NCBI GenBank assembly: GCA_007922195.1
Contig: ML682005.1
Location: forward strand, 37,984,259 to 38,048,258
Direction of reading: 5' to 3'
Source: Podocnemis expansa
Lineage: Eukaryota > Chordata > Testudines > Podocnemididae
Length of the DNA: 64,000 bases
The position numbers were made by a program, and so were the translations under genes. Below are positions 12,221-23,445 of the stretch, piece after piece (the stretch's first letter is position 1; each line of letters starts with the position of its first letter). Below the pieces are notes generated by a model, which searched no databases, had not been told where the DNA came from, and saw only the letters and a program-made list of their open reading frames with translations.

Positions 12221-12505
12221 CAGAGGTCCCCAAAGTTTGGCTAGTTGGTTGCTTCTGATCTACTGACACATTTTGACGGACCCACTCCCCACTTTCAGTT
12301 CCAGCTTGTCCACAGCCCCTTCTCCACATGGGCCCAGCACGCCACTCCCAGCCTGAAACTGTGCTGTGTAGCAGCCACTCCCTCATCTAAGCTCCACTCC
12401 ATTCTCCCTGTCCCTTCCCACATGACATGGGCCCAGACACTTCCGTCCACCATAAGGGCAAACTGAGGAATGCAGCCCTCACATCTCAAAGTTTGGGGAT
12501 CCCTG
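12221..12505. mobile_element. 285-bp hAT-type miniature element
   Basis: The left terminus CAGAGGTCCCCAAAGTTTGG is mirrored by the right terminus CAAAGTTTGGGGATCCCTG, a near-perfect inverted repeat of about 19 bp. The flanks ctatatat and ctacccaa are too different to call a duplication with confidence, which suggests an old insertion. The interior is GC-richer than its surroundings and non-coding. Confidence 0.82.
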
Positions 12506-13054
12506 CTACCCAAAGACACATATATATTTCTTGAGTGCACTGTCTGAAAGATGAAACATTAACAGAAAATCTAATCACGTGATTTTTTTGAATGCTTAAA
12601 ACTCCAACATTATTAAAATCTATTTTTCATGCACAAAGGCACTTTATCTCCCCAACACCAGCTTTCAGCGCTCAGGCCATAACTTCAAAGCACTGTCTAC
12701 ACTTTACAGCATTACCGTGATGAGCCACTCTAGCCCAAAGCTATTGAGCCACGCTGGGAGGCTTGCTTCCAAGGACTGGATAAATAAATCCTTTAAGGTT
12801 AATCCCATGTCTTTTCTAAACTTATTAAAACTTTTTTGAACTCAGGGCAAAAATGTCTTTGTAAGCGATAGAATGAGATGGGGGGGAGGGATACTTATTT
12901 GAAATACCTGTTCAACACTGGCCAAATGAGTTTTAACAAATCTTTTAAAATGCCATTTACTCTGAAAATAATCACAAGAAACAAATTTCAGTCCAACCTG
13001 TATTTTCCCCCAAGAAATTTAAGAAGTACCTGAAAATATAAATTCTGTGAGTTT
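12506..13054. other. No gene or clear repeat recognised
   Basis: AT-rich sequence without exon-like frames, inverted termini or recognisable repeat words. Confidence 0.4.
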
Positions 13055-13194
13055 CCCATCTTCAAGCATCTGACAAAGTGGGATTTTCTCCCACAGAAGC
13101 TCATGTGATAAATAAATTTATTTTTCTTTAGAAGTGCCAGCAGACTCCTTGTTTATTTTGCTGAACTAGACTAACACAACTACACTTTTGGAAC
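13055..13194. repeat. Dispersed repeat ('aggagtcctgtggcac' family)
   Basis: It reads catcttcaagcatctgacaa, then gggattttctcccacagaag, ctcatgtgataaataaattt, and ends ctgaactagactaacacaac plus tttggaac. This is the non-palindromic form of the family and retains both characteristic ends. Confidence 0.75.
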
Positions 13195-14438
13195 TTGCTG
13201 TGTAACAATACAATTAGCATCAAAACTATAATGGCAGTAAGGATGGAATGAATAGTTTAAGTGGATATGCAATCAAATGAATATTTTAGATTGAGTTTTG
13301 TATATAACTACGGCGCAAGGCAATAATGAATATCTGCTGAGTTATCCTCTCTTCTATGGCATAGAGACCAGGGTCCCTCACTGTTTCAAGTTCCAACGTC
13401 TCTCCATACAAACTGGAGGAAGAGAAAAGAAATTTGAGTTCCCCTGCTAATACCCATTAGCTCCCCCACACACCCACACCTGGTCCCACTACTGTAGCTC
13501 CATTTTGCTGCTAATGTAGGTCCTCAGAAGCATCGACATCCTCCGTTATGCAGTACTCAGGAGAAACAACAGAGAGGAGGGGACGAGGAGTTAGGTCCGG
13601 GGCTCACTTGTGCCAGTGTCTCTTTTCCCTCCCTCACAGAAGAGGAGACAGGACACAGAAGTGGAAGGAAGACTTGAAATTTCTCTAGGGAATTCAATTT
13701 GGTGCTATAAAATCTTTCTGGGAAAATTTCTGTTGGGAGAGTAGATGGTACTCATTACCTGACCTATACCCAGCACTCTTGTTCTTCCTTACTATGCACA
13801 CTCTTCTTTAGCCCTTGTGAAGAGGAGGTGATTCACTGGCTCTTCTTGTACAGGAAGCAGAGATCCACAAATGAAGGATCCAGACTGCATGAAGATCTTA
13901 GTTTTATCATTTAAAATAACATTATTCACTAGTTCTAGGATTCACTTGGAATGTGTGTACGACATGAATAAGAACAGAATATCCATCTCATCTCTAAATA
14001 AAGCCATTATATTTACAGATTGAACTAAACATGACACTCACTAATTATTCAACCACATACATAACTCACAAAGGAAATAAATCACAGTGCTAGTCACCCT
14101 TTCCAACAGTGGCAACACATGTGATAGGAATAAGAAAAACAATCAGTGAGCTGTAACTGAAAAGTGAGTCAGGTTAGAGTATGGAACCAACCTGCTGTGA
14201 TCTCAAAACAACCCTCTCCAAAGCAGTCTGGATTTCAATTATCCACAAAACTAGTATCTTTCCAAGAAATCTCACTTCTCTAGCTCTGAAATGACCTTCT
14301 TTTAAAAAAGATGAAAACTAAGTAACTCTAGTACTGATTAGATTGCAAGTCTACAATGGTATTTGGCAAAGGTATTGGTAGTTAAGTCATATCTGTACTT
14401 TGGTGACAGCTGTAGTTGAGGTCTACAGCACTGATGGT
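13195..14438. other. No gene recognised
   Basis: Mixed-composition sequence with no exon-like frame and no repeat boundary that I can defend. Confidence 0.4.
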
Positions 14439-14605
14439 AGGGCTAGCAGCCAGAAGATCTGAGTTTTCACCCTGATTTTACTACTAAGTAATTGTGGACC
14501 TTTGAGAAAGTCATTTAAGATGTGTTACCTCATCTGTGAAAACAAAAATAATACTTGCCAACTTCTATAAAGCACTTTGAAATCTATAGGTGAAAAACTA
14601 TTATA
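14439..14605 (+). repeat. MIR-type SINE fragment
   Basis: The order of words fits the conserved core and tail of MIR: an agatctgagttt segment, taattgtggacctttgagaa, gtcatttaa, cctcatctgtgaaaac, aataatactt, then aaagcactttgaaatc. MIR is a tRNA-derived CORE-SINE found across amniotes. The tRNA-like head is degraded. Confidence 0.65.
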
Positions 14606-15584
14606 TAAATTTGTTATGGAGGGAGGGGTGACAGCTACTTCTTGTAATTGCAGTACCTGTATTTTTGGAAGAGGATATAACAGATTAGATGACTGCAAAC
14701 CAAAGCATTGTAGTTCACTCAGCAGTCACACAGAGATGTGTTTAGGAGTCACCATTTAGGAATGAAAGTCCAAAGAGAAATCTCATTAGCACCTAAGACT
14801 AAGCAGCTCAATTTGCATATTAATGATTTGAACAAGAGCATATTGTAATATCTAGTCTTTAAGCTGAAAACATGGCCTGGTAAATTTTGGGAAACAGCCA
14901 AGGCAAGAATGCCAAATCAAATTATGAATAGTTAGTTATATACTCTTGCGATTCACCTATTTTTAATTTTTTTTTATTTGTTTTTCAGTGCAAGCTAGGA
15001 GCTTAAGTATATCCTTTTCTGTCTCTTAAATTACATTTGTTATATACCAAGTGAGGCTAATAAAAATTGCATTTTATTTATGAAGCACCCCCGAAGAGCT
15101 GTTCATCATAATAAACCTAAACACTGACATATTCTTTACCTCTTTCTCATGAGAAATACGAGTTTCCTTTAACTGCTCTACCCCATAATGTAATGTATTG
15201 AGCTTTGATTGCAAGCCCACTTAAGGCATTAATTTAAGTGGTTCCTTATTAGTCTGTGATCCTGTAATTGTCACGTGCAATATTATAGGATATTCTTGCA
15301 GCTCTCAATAAAACCTATAAAACTCTCTAACTATCCATTCAATCAGTTGAGGTAATTATCCATCTACTTTCCCAATGCTCATTATTTTTTTACAAAATAA
15401 AGACATTAATCATTATATCAAAAATATATAATTCATGACTCCTCACAGCTGTGGCCAACATCACCCTTACCCATGAACAACTATTTTGGAGACATTTTAA
15501 TGCTACTTCGGAGTTTTTATTTTCAGCTCATCTGCCAACACTAATCAACACTGTACTAAGTAGGACAGATTTGCTTTACCAGTA
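14606..15584. other. AT-rich DNA, no gene recognised
   Basis: No domain-bearing frame, RNA gene or repeat is identifiable. Confidence 0.4.
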
Positions 15585-15592
15585 CATTATTA

Positions 15593-15779
15593 CAGTGGTT
15601 TTCAAACTTTCTGCCTCTGGACCCAGTTGAAAAAATCATTTTATGCCTGTGACCCAACAATTACATCTTTGAGCAATGCACTTCAGTCTTTTGGCAATGG
15701 CAGCAAGGGGTCCCGCGACCCAGTGCTTGAGGGTCTGCAACCCAGTACTGGGTCCTGACCCCAAGTCTGACAACCACTG
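15593..15779. mobile_element. 187-bp hAT-type miniature element
   Basis: The left terminus is CAGTGGTTTTCAAACTTTC and the right terminus ends GTCTGACAACCACTG. The flanks cattatta (15585-15592) and cactatta (15780-15787) are an 8-bp duplication with one mismatch. The interior carries inverted words such as ctggacccag and ctgggtcc. Non-coding. Confidence 0.88.
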
Positions 15780-15787
15780 CACTATTA

Positions 15788-16665
15788 CACATCTTCTAAG
15801 TCTGAGCTCTTCAACCTCTTCCTCCCACTCATGAATTTCAAGTCCTTGTCAGTTATTCTAGAACAATTTTTATAGTGGGGGTGCTGAAGGAAGTAACCAT
15901 GTATTTGTATTATTACAATTTTCATGTTGGGGTATCTCCAGTATCCCTAATTCGAACTCCTAAGGCCCTTAAGATGGGCTGTCCACAGCTACAGAACTTT
16001 GTGCGCCACGGTGACCTTGCAGCACTCCACACATCTTAGAGCCAAGATTCTATTTATTCATCTCAGCAGTGTAGAAGCTATTAAACTAATATTGTAAACG
16101 TCCATATAAAATGAAATAAATTTTAGTATCTTGTACTCGTCTCCAGCTCAGTCCTGCTCCCATTAAAGTAAGTTGGAGAAACATCCACTGACACAGGCCC
16201 AGGCCTTTGCTGTGATTTAATTATGCCCTTTACTTTAGTAATTCTTCCCGTATATGAAAAAAAAATCAAGCCCTCTCCCCCCACAAGTCATATTTGCTCA
16301 GCTGAAAAGATTAGACTGGATGCTAACACACTGACTATCAATTTCCCTCTACACTTTGTTTAAAACAACAATATATACACTTCTCTTTTCCTCTCTAGGG
16401 ATAAAAATCTTCCATTAACTTTCAAATAGCACTTATATGCAGAAGTGCTGTTGCTAAAGGAGTTAATTAACACAACAAATATTTTCAAATTGCCAGATCA
16501 ACAGCTACCAAATGTAGGAGCCCCTGGTAACATTTAAAAAAAATACATCCTCCAGTGAGAAGTTTTCCAGCAATGCCATAAACTAGGGTAACCACAGAGG
16601 CTGCCCCTAGTGAAAAGTCCAATGTCGCACACAAGGAGAAAACACTGATGGCAGCCAGAGAACCC
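15788..16665. other. No gene recognised
   Basis: AT-rich sequence. Words such as cagctcagtcctgctcccat near 16145 resemble ancient dispersed repeats, but no boundary can be set. Confidence 0.4.
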
Positions 16666-16673
16666 ACAAAGGT

Positions 16674-16962
16674 AGGGTTACCAGATGTAGGGCTAAAAGA
16701 GAACATCTCCTCCTTTCTACCTTCACGTCCTCCATCCGGCAGGCATTTTAAAGATACGTGATTTTGCTGGCTTTTTACTTAGAGGGGTTGAAGTATGCAG
16801 AAATGCCCTGAAACACCCTATTTTTAGGGGGAAGCGTTCCAGGGCCCCCTGAAAACAGAAGAAGATTACATGAATGCTACATTTTCTCCATGCGTCCTCC
16901 AATGTCTTCCTTTTCCTACTTCCCTGTCCTCCTTTCCATGCTTTGGTATCTGCTAACCCTAA
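16674..16962. mobile_element. 289-bp hAT-type element, perfect 8-bp TSD (copy 1 of an inverted pair)
   Basis: It runs from AGGGTTACCAGATG to ATCTGCTAACCCTAA. It is flanked by acaaaggt at 16666-16673 and 16963-16970, a perfect 8-bp duplication. The interior (aggaggacatctcc-type words, ttttagggg, cattttctccatg) reappears reverse-complemented in 17567-17847, so both are one family. Non-coding and presumably mobilised in trans. Confidence 0.92.
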
Positions 16963-17566
16963 ACAAAGGTCAGCATCCAAAGAGCCCAGGAAGGGGCGGG
17001 AAGAAGCCTGCTGACATATGGAGCCACAGATGCACTTACTCTGGGGCGACACAGACACACATACACTGCCCCCCTTTCTGTGGTGATCAGCAAGGGTGGG
17101 ACAAGCACCTTCCTCTTGGGTTGCTCAGCAGCACTGCAAGGCTCAGGCCTCCGCAGGTAAAGTTCAGGTGCCCAACCAGAGGGGAAGTGGGCGAGGGGCT
17201 GCCAGGTAAGCTGGGCAGGCAGGCAGCTCCGCCCCTTCATTAGCTTGTGGTTCTCCCCACACCACAGCTGGCTGAACTGCAGCAAGGAGGGGTTTGTTTC
17301 ATTTTGATCTCCAACCAGGACACAGGTGCTGCGTGCTGACACTGGAAGCCCAGAGGAGCAATGAGCCCGGGTGCTGTGTAGGCCTCTGCCCCGAGGCGCT
17401 GCCTGCCGGTGGGTCTTTGCTTTGCTGCAAAGCCAAAATTCCAGGTCGGGCGCTTACGGTGCACGATTCCCCCTCCACACCCAGTGCAACACCCGGCTGT
17501 GCCAGGGCAAGTGTGGGAGAACCTAGCCACCCCCCGTGTGCCCCCCAGGCGCCTTGCTCCCAGACT

Positions 17567-17847
17567 AGGGTTACCAAATACCACAGAATGGAAAGGAGGT
17601 CAGGGAAATATGAAAAGGAGGACACATGGAGAAAATGTAGTATTCATGTAATATTCTTCTGTTTTTAGGGAGCCCTGGATTGCTTTCCCCTAAAAACAAT
17701 GTGTTCCTGGCCATTCCAGCATACTTTAACCCCCTGTAAGTAAAAACCACAGACAAAATCATGTATTTTTAAAATGCCTGCAGGATGGAGGATGCGAAGG
17801 TAAAAAGGAGGAGATGTCCTCTTTTGGCCTGAATCCGGTAAACCTAT
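17567..17847. mobile_element. 281-bp hAT-type element, perfect 8-bp TSD (copy 2, opposite orientation)
   Basis: It runs from AGGGTTACCAAATACC to CCGGTAAACCTAT. It is flanked by cccagact at 17559-17566 and 17848-17855, a perfect 8-bp duplication. Internal sequence (ggaggacacatggagaaaat, cctgcaggatggagga) is the reverse complement of copy 1. The two lie about 600 bp apart with different target duplications, so they are independent insertions, not a duplication of one. Confidence 0.92.
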
Positions 17848-17855
17848 CCCAGACT

Positions 17856-20800
17856 CTCCCTCTCCCCCCAGCAGCCTGGGAGCGTGGCAAGCATCTTCCC
17901 TCCAGAAACACCTCCCTGCCACCAGCACCAGCCAGGGTTTTACCCCCCAGGAGGCCAGGTGTCCATGCCTGTGCCAGCCCAAGCACGCAGCCAGCCCACG
18001 GTGGAGGAAAGGATCATGGCCGCAGCTGTCTAAGGAAGGGGGAGACGCACAATGGGGGGCAGCGAGTTAACTTCAGCCGCGTCCACTGCCCCGGCCTGAG
18101 AACAATCCTGGTGCAGCGAGCAACATGCACGTGTGCACAGCAGCTGGCGGGCATAGGCACTCACATGCACCCCGCTCTGCAGAGGGGAAACAAAGCTGCA
18201 AAAACGAACAGTGCACCCAGCTCAGTGCGTCCTCCTGGCATGGCCTTAGGGGTCTACAGCATTCAGAAGCGGCACCCAAACAGCAGCCATGTGGGGTGCA
18301 CCCTGCCTACCTTGACCCACACCTGGGGAGAGCAGAGGAAGGGTTACCAGCTGCGCCTGCCACAGAGGGGAGGGGAGGAGCCTCCCACCCCCTCCGGCAA
18401 AACCCAGGCATTTCTGTCGCTGCTATGGCTTTACGGGTTTTGGGTACACTCTTCTCACTGCTGCCCAGGCTCTGCTGCAGGCAGGGGTAGCGCTGCTCTG
18501 GTGGCTCCCCCTGATGCAAGGTAAAAGCGCCAGCCCACACCACCTCCCTGCCTTGCCATGGCCACACCTGGCCCCTATCCGCGAGCAGTGGGTGGGGCTG
18601 CTGCTGCTTGGCTGCGAACCAGGACCTAGGGCCTGGCAGCAGCACTGCCAAGCTCCTGGCTCACCGCTGACTCCTCTGGAGGGGAATGCAGTGGAGTGTC
18701 AAAGAGCATTGTAGAAAATAAGCAAAGACCAGGTCAGGAGTTCAGTTGAATAAACTCTTCTGGAGCCGGACCAGCAACGCGAGGAACCGGAAGAAGCCTC
18801 AGCCACCTGTGCTAGGTGGCGCCATGTGCCTGGGGGTGGGGGCCATGATACGCTAGGTTTCAAGGACACTAACACATGCAGGCTCTTTTGCAGCAAAGCT
18901 TGAGTTGACTACATGTGTAAACACACACACCACCTAGTGTTCTGCACTAATCTTGAAAGGCCCTGGGGGTGGGGGACAGATCCCAAACCAACTCCTCCCT
19001 TGGCTCAGGCTCAGGGTCCCACCAGACCCGCCCTTCACAGTGTGTGTTCCCTGGGCTGGGGCTGCCAGCGTCTGCTGGAGGAGGAAGGGGTTAAACCTCC
19101 CTCCCCTCCAGCTAATCGCTCAGCTGCTTGCTCCAGGGGGGTGAGGCAGCAGCTCCAGCGGAAGAAGGCTGGGTGAGCCTGCATCTGCCAGGGAAAACAT
19201 TTGGGCATGCCATGGGAGACCCAGGGCTCCAGCTGGCCCCTGGCATAGGGGGGGCACAGAGGTGCAGGGCCCATGGGGTCCCTCAAAGCACAGGGCCCTG
19301 GGCGGCTGCCCCCGCTTGCCCTATGCTAGGGAGGGCCCTGCCCACACAGAGGAGGCAAAGGTAGCTATGAAGCCCCCACCCCTGAAGCAGCCCAGCACTG
19401 CTGAAGGTGGGCTCGTGGCACAATAACACCCCCTCCAAAGAAGTCTTTTGCTTGGCAAAGCAGACCCCCCCCCGCCCACTTCGCTTCTGTTCACACACAC
19501 ACCGCCCTGCTCCGAATTGCCCAGCCAGCCCTCCAGCGCGGACTCTGCCCCAGGCTGCGGTGAAATTACCTGGCTGCAGGAGCCGGTGGCTGCTCTTCTC
19601 TCTAAGCAGAAAATCCGTGGTTGGTGCCTCCTTCCCTTCCCTCCGTGAGAGCCGGATCCGGGCCCCCTGCTAGCCCGGCAGGTGTAGTGCAAAAAAGCAT
19701 GGTCTGGCAGTCTCTGTTACTTTGTATCTTCTGCACATGCTCATATCAAGTGAGCATGCCCAATAACACTCCCTGTGTCTTTTCTGCTGACGTTGCTCAT
19801 CCTCCTACCCTTACTTGTCCGCAGTTTTCGCTTCCTCTTTTGACAGGGGTTCAAGGGAGAGCAAGAGGGGTGACTCTGCTGGGGGGCTGAGCAGGGTGTG
19901 TGCAGGGGACAGAGTGGGACTGGCCAGGGGGTTGGGCAATTGGGGGTAGGGGCAAGAGAGGAGCCAAATCAGGTGTGTGGGGGGGAGCTAGTGTCCAGCC
20001 CAGGTCTGGGAGCTGCCAGCCTTTAGCATAAGGGCACAAACTCACCCCACAGAGCGTACAAAACTGACCCCAACAACGAGAGTCCTCTCCCCTGATTTCA
20101 GAAATGTGCATGGAGGGGCCTGATTGTTTTTCCCCTTGTGGTTCCCCAAGAGGCTGGGCGCTGCCTTGTGAAAGGCACCTGGCTTCTTAAAGGCACAGGC
20201 ATCCCAATTTCTAAAGCCAGGAGCACCTATCTTTCTGATATGCCTCCCTGTGAGGCTACGGGGGACTTGATTCAAGGAATAATTTTTTAGTCGCCCCCTT
20301 CTCAATTTACATGTGGACATAAAGTCTCATGACAGCACACACAGAAAACTGTCTTATCTGCCGTGATTCCCTGAATCGCACATGGCTGCACCTCGTTGTG
20401 CTATATAATGGTTACTTTAATAGCAAATATCTTCTGATAAGTAAATAGCTGTTATTATTTTAATCAGGGATCTACTATTTTACCTGGGGTGGTTCTTATT
20501 GTGGTTTTTAATTCTAACACTTGAAATTTTATGGCACAAGTCTCTGCTGTTGGATTGTTCCTGATTGCTTGTCCTGCTGTAAAGACTTGTTTTGCCATTT
20601 TTCCACCAATGAAGATTCCCTTTTGCTACAATTATTTGACTCCATTCCTTATTGCTTTTTCATGTATGCATGTTCTTACATGCTTATATTTTACTGTCTA
20701 TCACTTATAAAAATGTTACTTAATTTCAATAAATATTGAATATTTTTATGGTATCTCTTTTACAGTTATGATTTATTAAGATGCACACACACAAATACAC

Positions 20801-21070
20801 ACACGCATGCAATCAGCTGTGTATTATGAGTTGCAAGCATGCATCTACAACTCAATTATGAAATGACCCAACTTCCTGGGGTTCACAGTGCTGCTTGCTA
20901 ACTCACAGAGGGAGAAGTCAAGGCAGAGTCAGAATCTGCTGGTCCAGCATTAGAGATGGAGATGTCCCTCCCATGGAATGTGAGACAGGGCGCAGAACTG
21001 CCACATTTTCTGTCCTGTCTCTATTTGTAAGAAAGTGGTTGAAATTAGATAGGGTCCATTCCAGTTCTAT
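17856..21070. other. GC-rich then AT-rich DNA without a recognised gene
   Basis: 17.9-19.7 kb is GC-rich with many overlapping open frames on both strands, as expected from composition alone. No frame shows recognisable domains. Only moderate CpG content is visible, so I do not call a CpG island. 19225-19341 matches the right end of the GC-rich hAT family seen at 46391-46865. A short (AC)n tract lies near 20781. The stretch just before 21071 ends in a CR1-like ccagttctatggc. Confidence 0.45.
19225..19341. mobile_element. Right-end fragment of a GC-rich hAT-type element
   Basis: The words ccctcaaagcacagggccct, gggcggctgcc, gcttgccctatgctaggga and a terminal GGCCCTG parallel 46800-46865 (gggccctgggcggccgccct, gcttgccctatcctaggga, GCCCTG). 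The left terminus is not identifiable, so this is probably a truncated copy. Confidence 0.65.
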
Positions 21071-22113
21071 GGCTATGTCCACACTAAGGAGGTAAACTCA
21101 ACTTAAATTAAATCAATGTAAGCTAAATCGATATAACAGTCATTAAATCGATTTAAGTTAAATCGAGTTAACATGGCCCCACTAGAAACTCAAATCGAAC
21201 TACCATGTCCATGGACAAGACTTGCTAGTTCAATTTAGGAGAGAGGCACCGTGGGACATGTGGCAACGTGACCCCCAAGATGGGCCATGCCACCTACCCA
21301 ATCCCCTCCCCGGCTCTCAGAGGGAGAGCCCCACAACAGGGGAAAAGAACCCCTTACCAGCTCTGGGCTCCCTGAGGCCACTGGGGGGTGAAGACATCTC
21401 CCCTGCCTGGCCGCAGCCCTGTGGTTCTGCCAGGCAGGGGGGCGAAGACACCCCTGTTCCCGGCTCCCTCATTGCTGGCTGGGGGGTGGGCTCCTGGCAC
21501 ACAAGCCAGGTGCAAGAGAGACAGGACCCTTGCGCCTGGCTTTAGGAGCGTTCACCGGGCAGCGGGGGTGGGACACCTGTGCTTGGCTTCAGGTGCACCC
21601 CACCAACCTAGAGCCAGGCATGGGGGTCCCATCCCCTGCCACCTGGCGAGTGCTCCCAAAGCCAGGCGCAGGGGTCCTATCTCCCCTGCACCCAGAGCCT
21701 GGCTTGGGGGTCCCTTCCCCCTGCCATCCAGCTTACGCTGGGAGCTGGGCATGAGGTGTTTTCCCCCACTGTTGGACCAGCCAGTGGGGAGCAGGAGGTG
21801 GCCCCCTGGGTGCCCCCCCCCTTCCTGGCCAGGGTCCTGATCTCCTCCCTGGCCACAGTGCTGATGGGGGGACTTCCTTCCAGGGTACCATCTCCCTAGG
21901 AGGAGGAAGGTCAAACCCGTTATATCGATATCACACAGGGTTATTTCAAAAGGATGGTTTCAATATAACCCTCATTTCAATATAATACTAGGTTTTATTA
22001 TATCAGAATAAATTTCCTTATTTTGAAATAAGGAAACATCGTGTGAACCTGCCATCTTTTAAATCTAAATAACCAGTGTTATTTCAATGTAAAACCCGTG
22101 TGTGGATATATCC
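21071..22113. mobile_element. About 1.04-kb foldback DNA element with GGCTATGTCCACAC-type ends
   Basis: The left end GGCTATGTCCACACTA is mirrored at the right by GTGTGGATATATCC. Subterminal AT-rich hairpin sequence is present at both ends: left, repeated ttaaatcgattta-like words; right, ttatatcgatatcac and ttattttgaaataagg. The 21.2-21.9 kb interior is GC-rich and non-coding. The same type of ends bounds 44561-45867. Superfamily is undetermined because target duplications are not clear. Confidence 0.7.
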
Positions 22114-22457
22114 ATTAATATTATGAAATAATATAAATTAATATATTTATTATAATTTAACACAAAGAAATAAAATATTGAAAATAAAATGTAAGTTAAA
22201 TATTTAAAACACAATATTATATAAGCTATTAAAGACTACAGAATTTAGTATTTATATATAAAATAGTATAATGTAATCAGAACCCTTGTCTTTTCCATTT
22301 CTATGATTCTATAGAAGTATGAAATCCCATGTCCCCCAGAAATGCCACTTTTTCTGACTGGTACTCAGTGCCAAAACCAGGCATAAGATGTGACCCCAGA
22401 AATGATCTCGCTCAGGTTTCTGACAAACTAGAATTTTTTTCCCATGAAACCTTATGT
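22114..22457. other. AT-rich spacer
   Basis: Long A/T-rich runs with no coding or repeat structure I can define. A tcatttctatgattctat-like word at about 22295 resembles a CR1 tail. Confidence 0.4.
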
Positions 22458-22640
22458 CAGGTGTCAGCAACTCCCAGCACATGTGCCAAACTTGGCACGC
22501 GGTCTGATCCTGAGAGGCATGCAGGGCTGCTCAGACTCCCCGACTGGCCCTGCCCCCACAGATGGCTTTTGGGGTAAGTGAAGCAAGTGGCCGCCTAGGG
22601 CCCCCAACAGTAAGGGAGGACCCATAGCAGCCACCTGCTC
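22458..22640. mobile_element. Probable hAT left end and GC-rich hAT fragment
   Basis: CAGGTGTCAGCAACTCCCAG resembles a hAT terminus and is followed by cacatgtgccaaacttggca. I could not find its matching right end, perhaps because later insertions separate them. 22570-22640 (gtggccgcctagggccccc) resembles the right part of the 46391-46865 element in opposite orientation. Confidence 0.45.
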
Positions 22641-23445
22641 TACCTACCCTTGCTCCCATGGGGGAGCAGGGGCATCGCAGACCATCAGGGCCGGCGGCTG
22701 CTGTACCCACCTGTCTGCCCAGTCTCCCTGCAGTGAGCGCGGAGCAGTCATCCCAGCCTAGCCCCTGCTGGCTGCGCCTCCCCACGGGGGCAGAGAGGGA
22801 CAGTGCTGAGCTGCAGTGTGCGGGAGTGGGGACCTGGGGTGGCCACTCCAAAGAGTCTGGCTTGCTTTGCCTCCAGTCCCCCCAGGCCTGAATGGGCCTG
22901 ATCCAGGGCCGGGGGGGGGGCAAGGGCCAGGGGGCGAAGTGGCCCAAATTCTTTGGAGTAGCCACCCCAGGCCCTGCCCCTGCATGCTGCAGCTCAGTGC
23001 CAGCCCTCTCCACCCCCTGGGGAGGTGCAGCTGGCAGGGGGTAGGCTAGGCTTGGCTGCTCCACGGTCACTGCACGGAGGCTGGGTGGGCAGGTGGGAGG
23101 GGCAGCCTCCAGCCCCAATGGTCCATGGACCACCCCCCCAGGAATTGAAAGGGGGGTGGCTAGGGCAGCAGGGGGGACTGGGGCCCCAGGGAGGGCAGCA
23201 ATAGAGGCCTATAGAAGGACCCAAAAAGGGCCCTCGCCTAGGTCCCCAATTGCCAAAGGGCGCATCTGCCTGGCCCCAAGCATGGCCTGGAGGTTGGGGC
23301 CACATGAGCCAGGTGCAGCAGCTCCAGGCTCCCCAGGCTGCACTTCCCCACTTCTCCCCGTACGGAGTGGAAACTGCAGCTCCTGACTCCACAACGAGAT
23401 GAAGTGGTGTGTCAGGAGCCTTGGGTCGGGAGTCAGGCACAGGTA

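Noticed and set aside
17814..18651. Frames of 236 and 114 codons in GC-rich DNA
   Set aside because: Overlapping frames on both strands, compositionally biased, with no motif or splice context. Explained by stop-poor GC-rich sequence.
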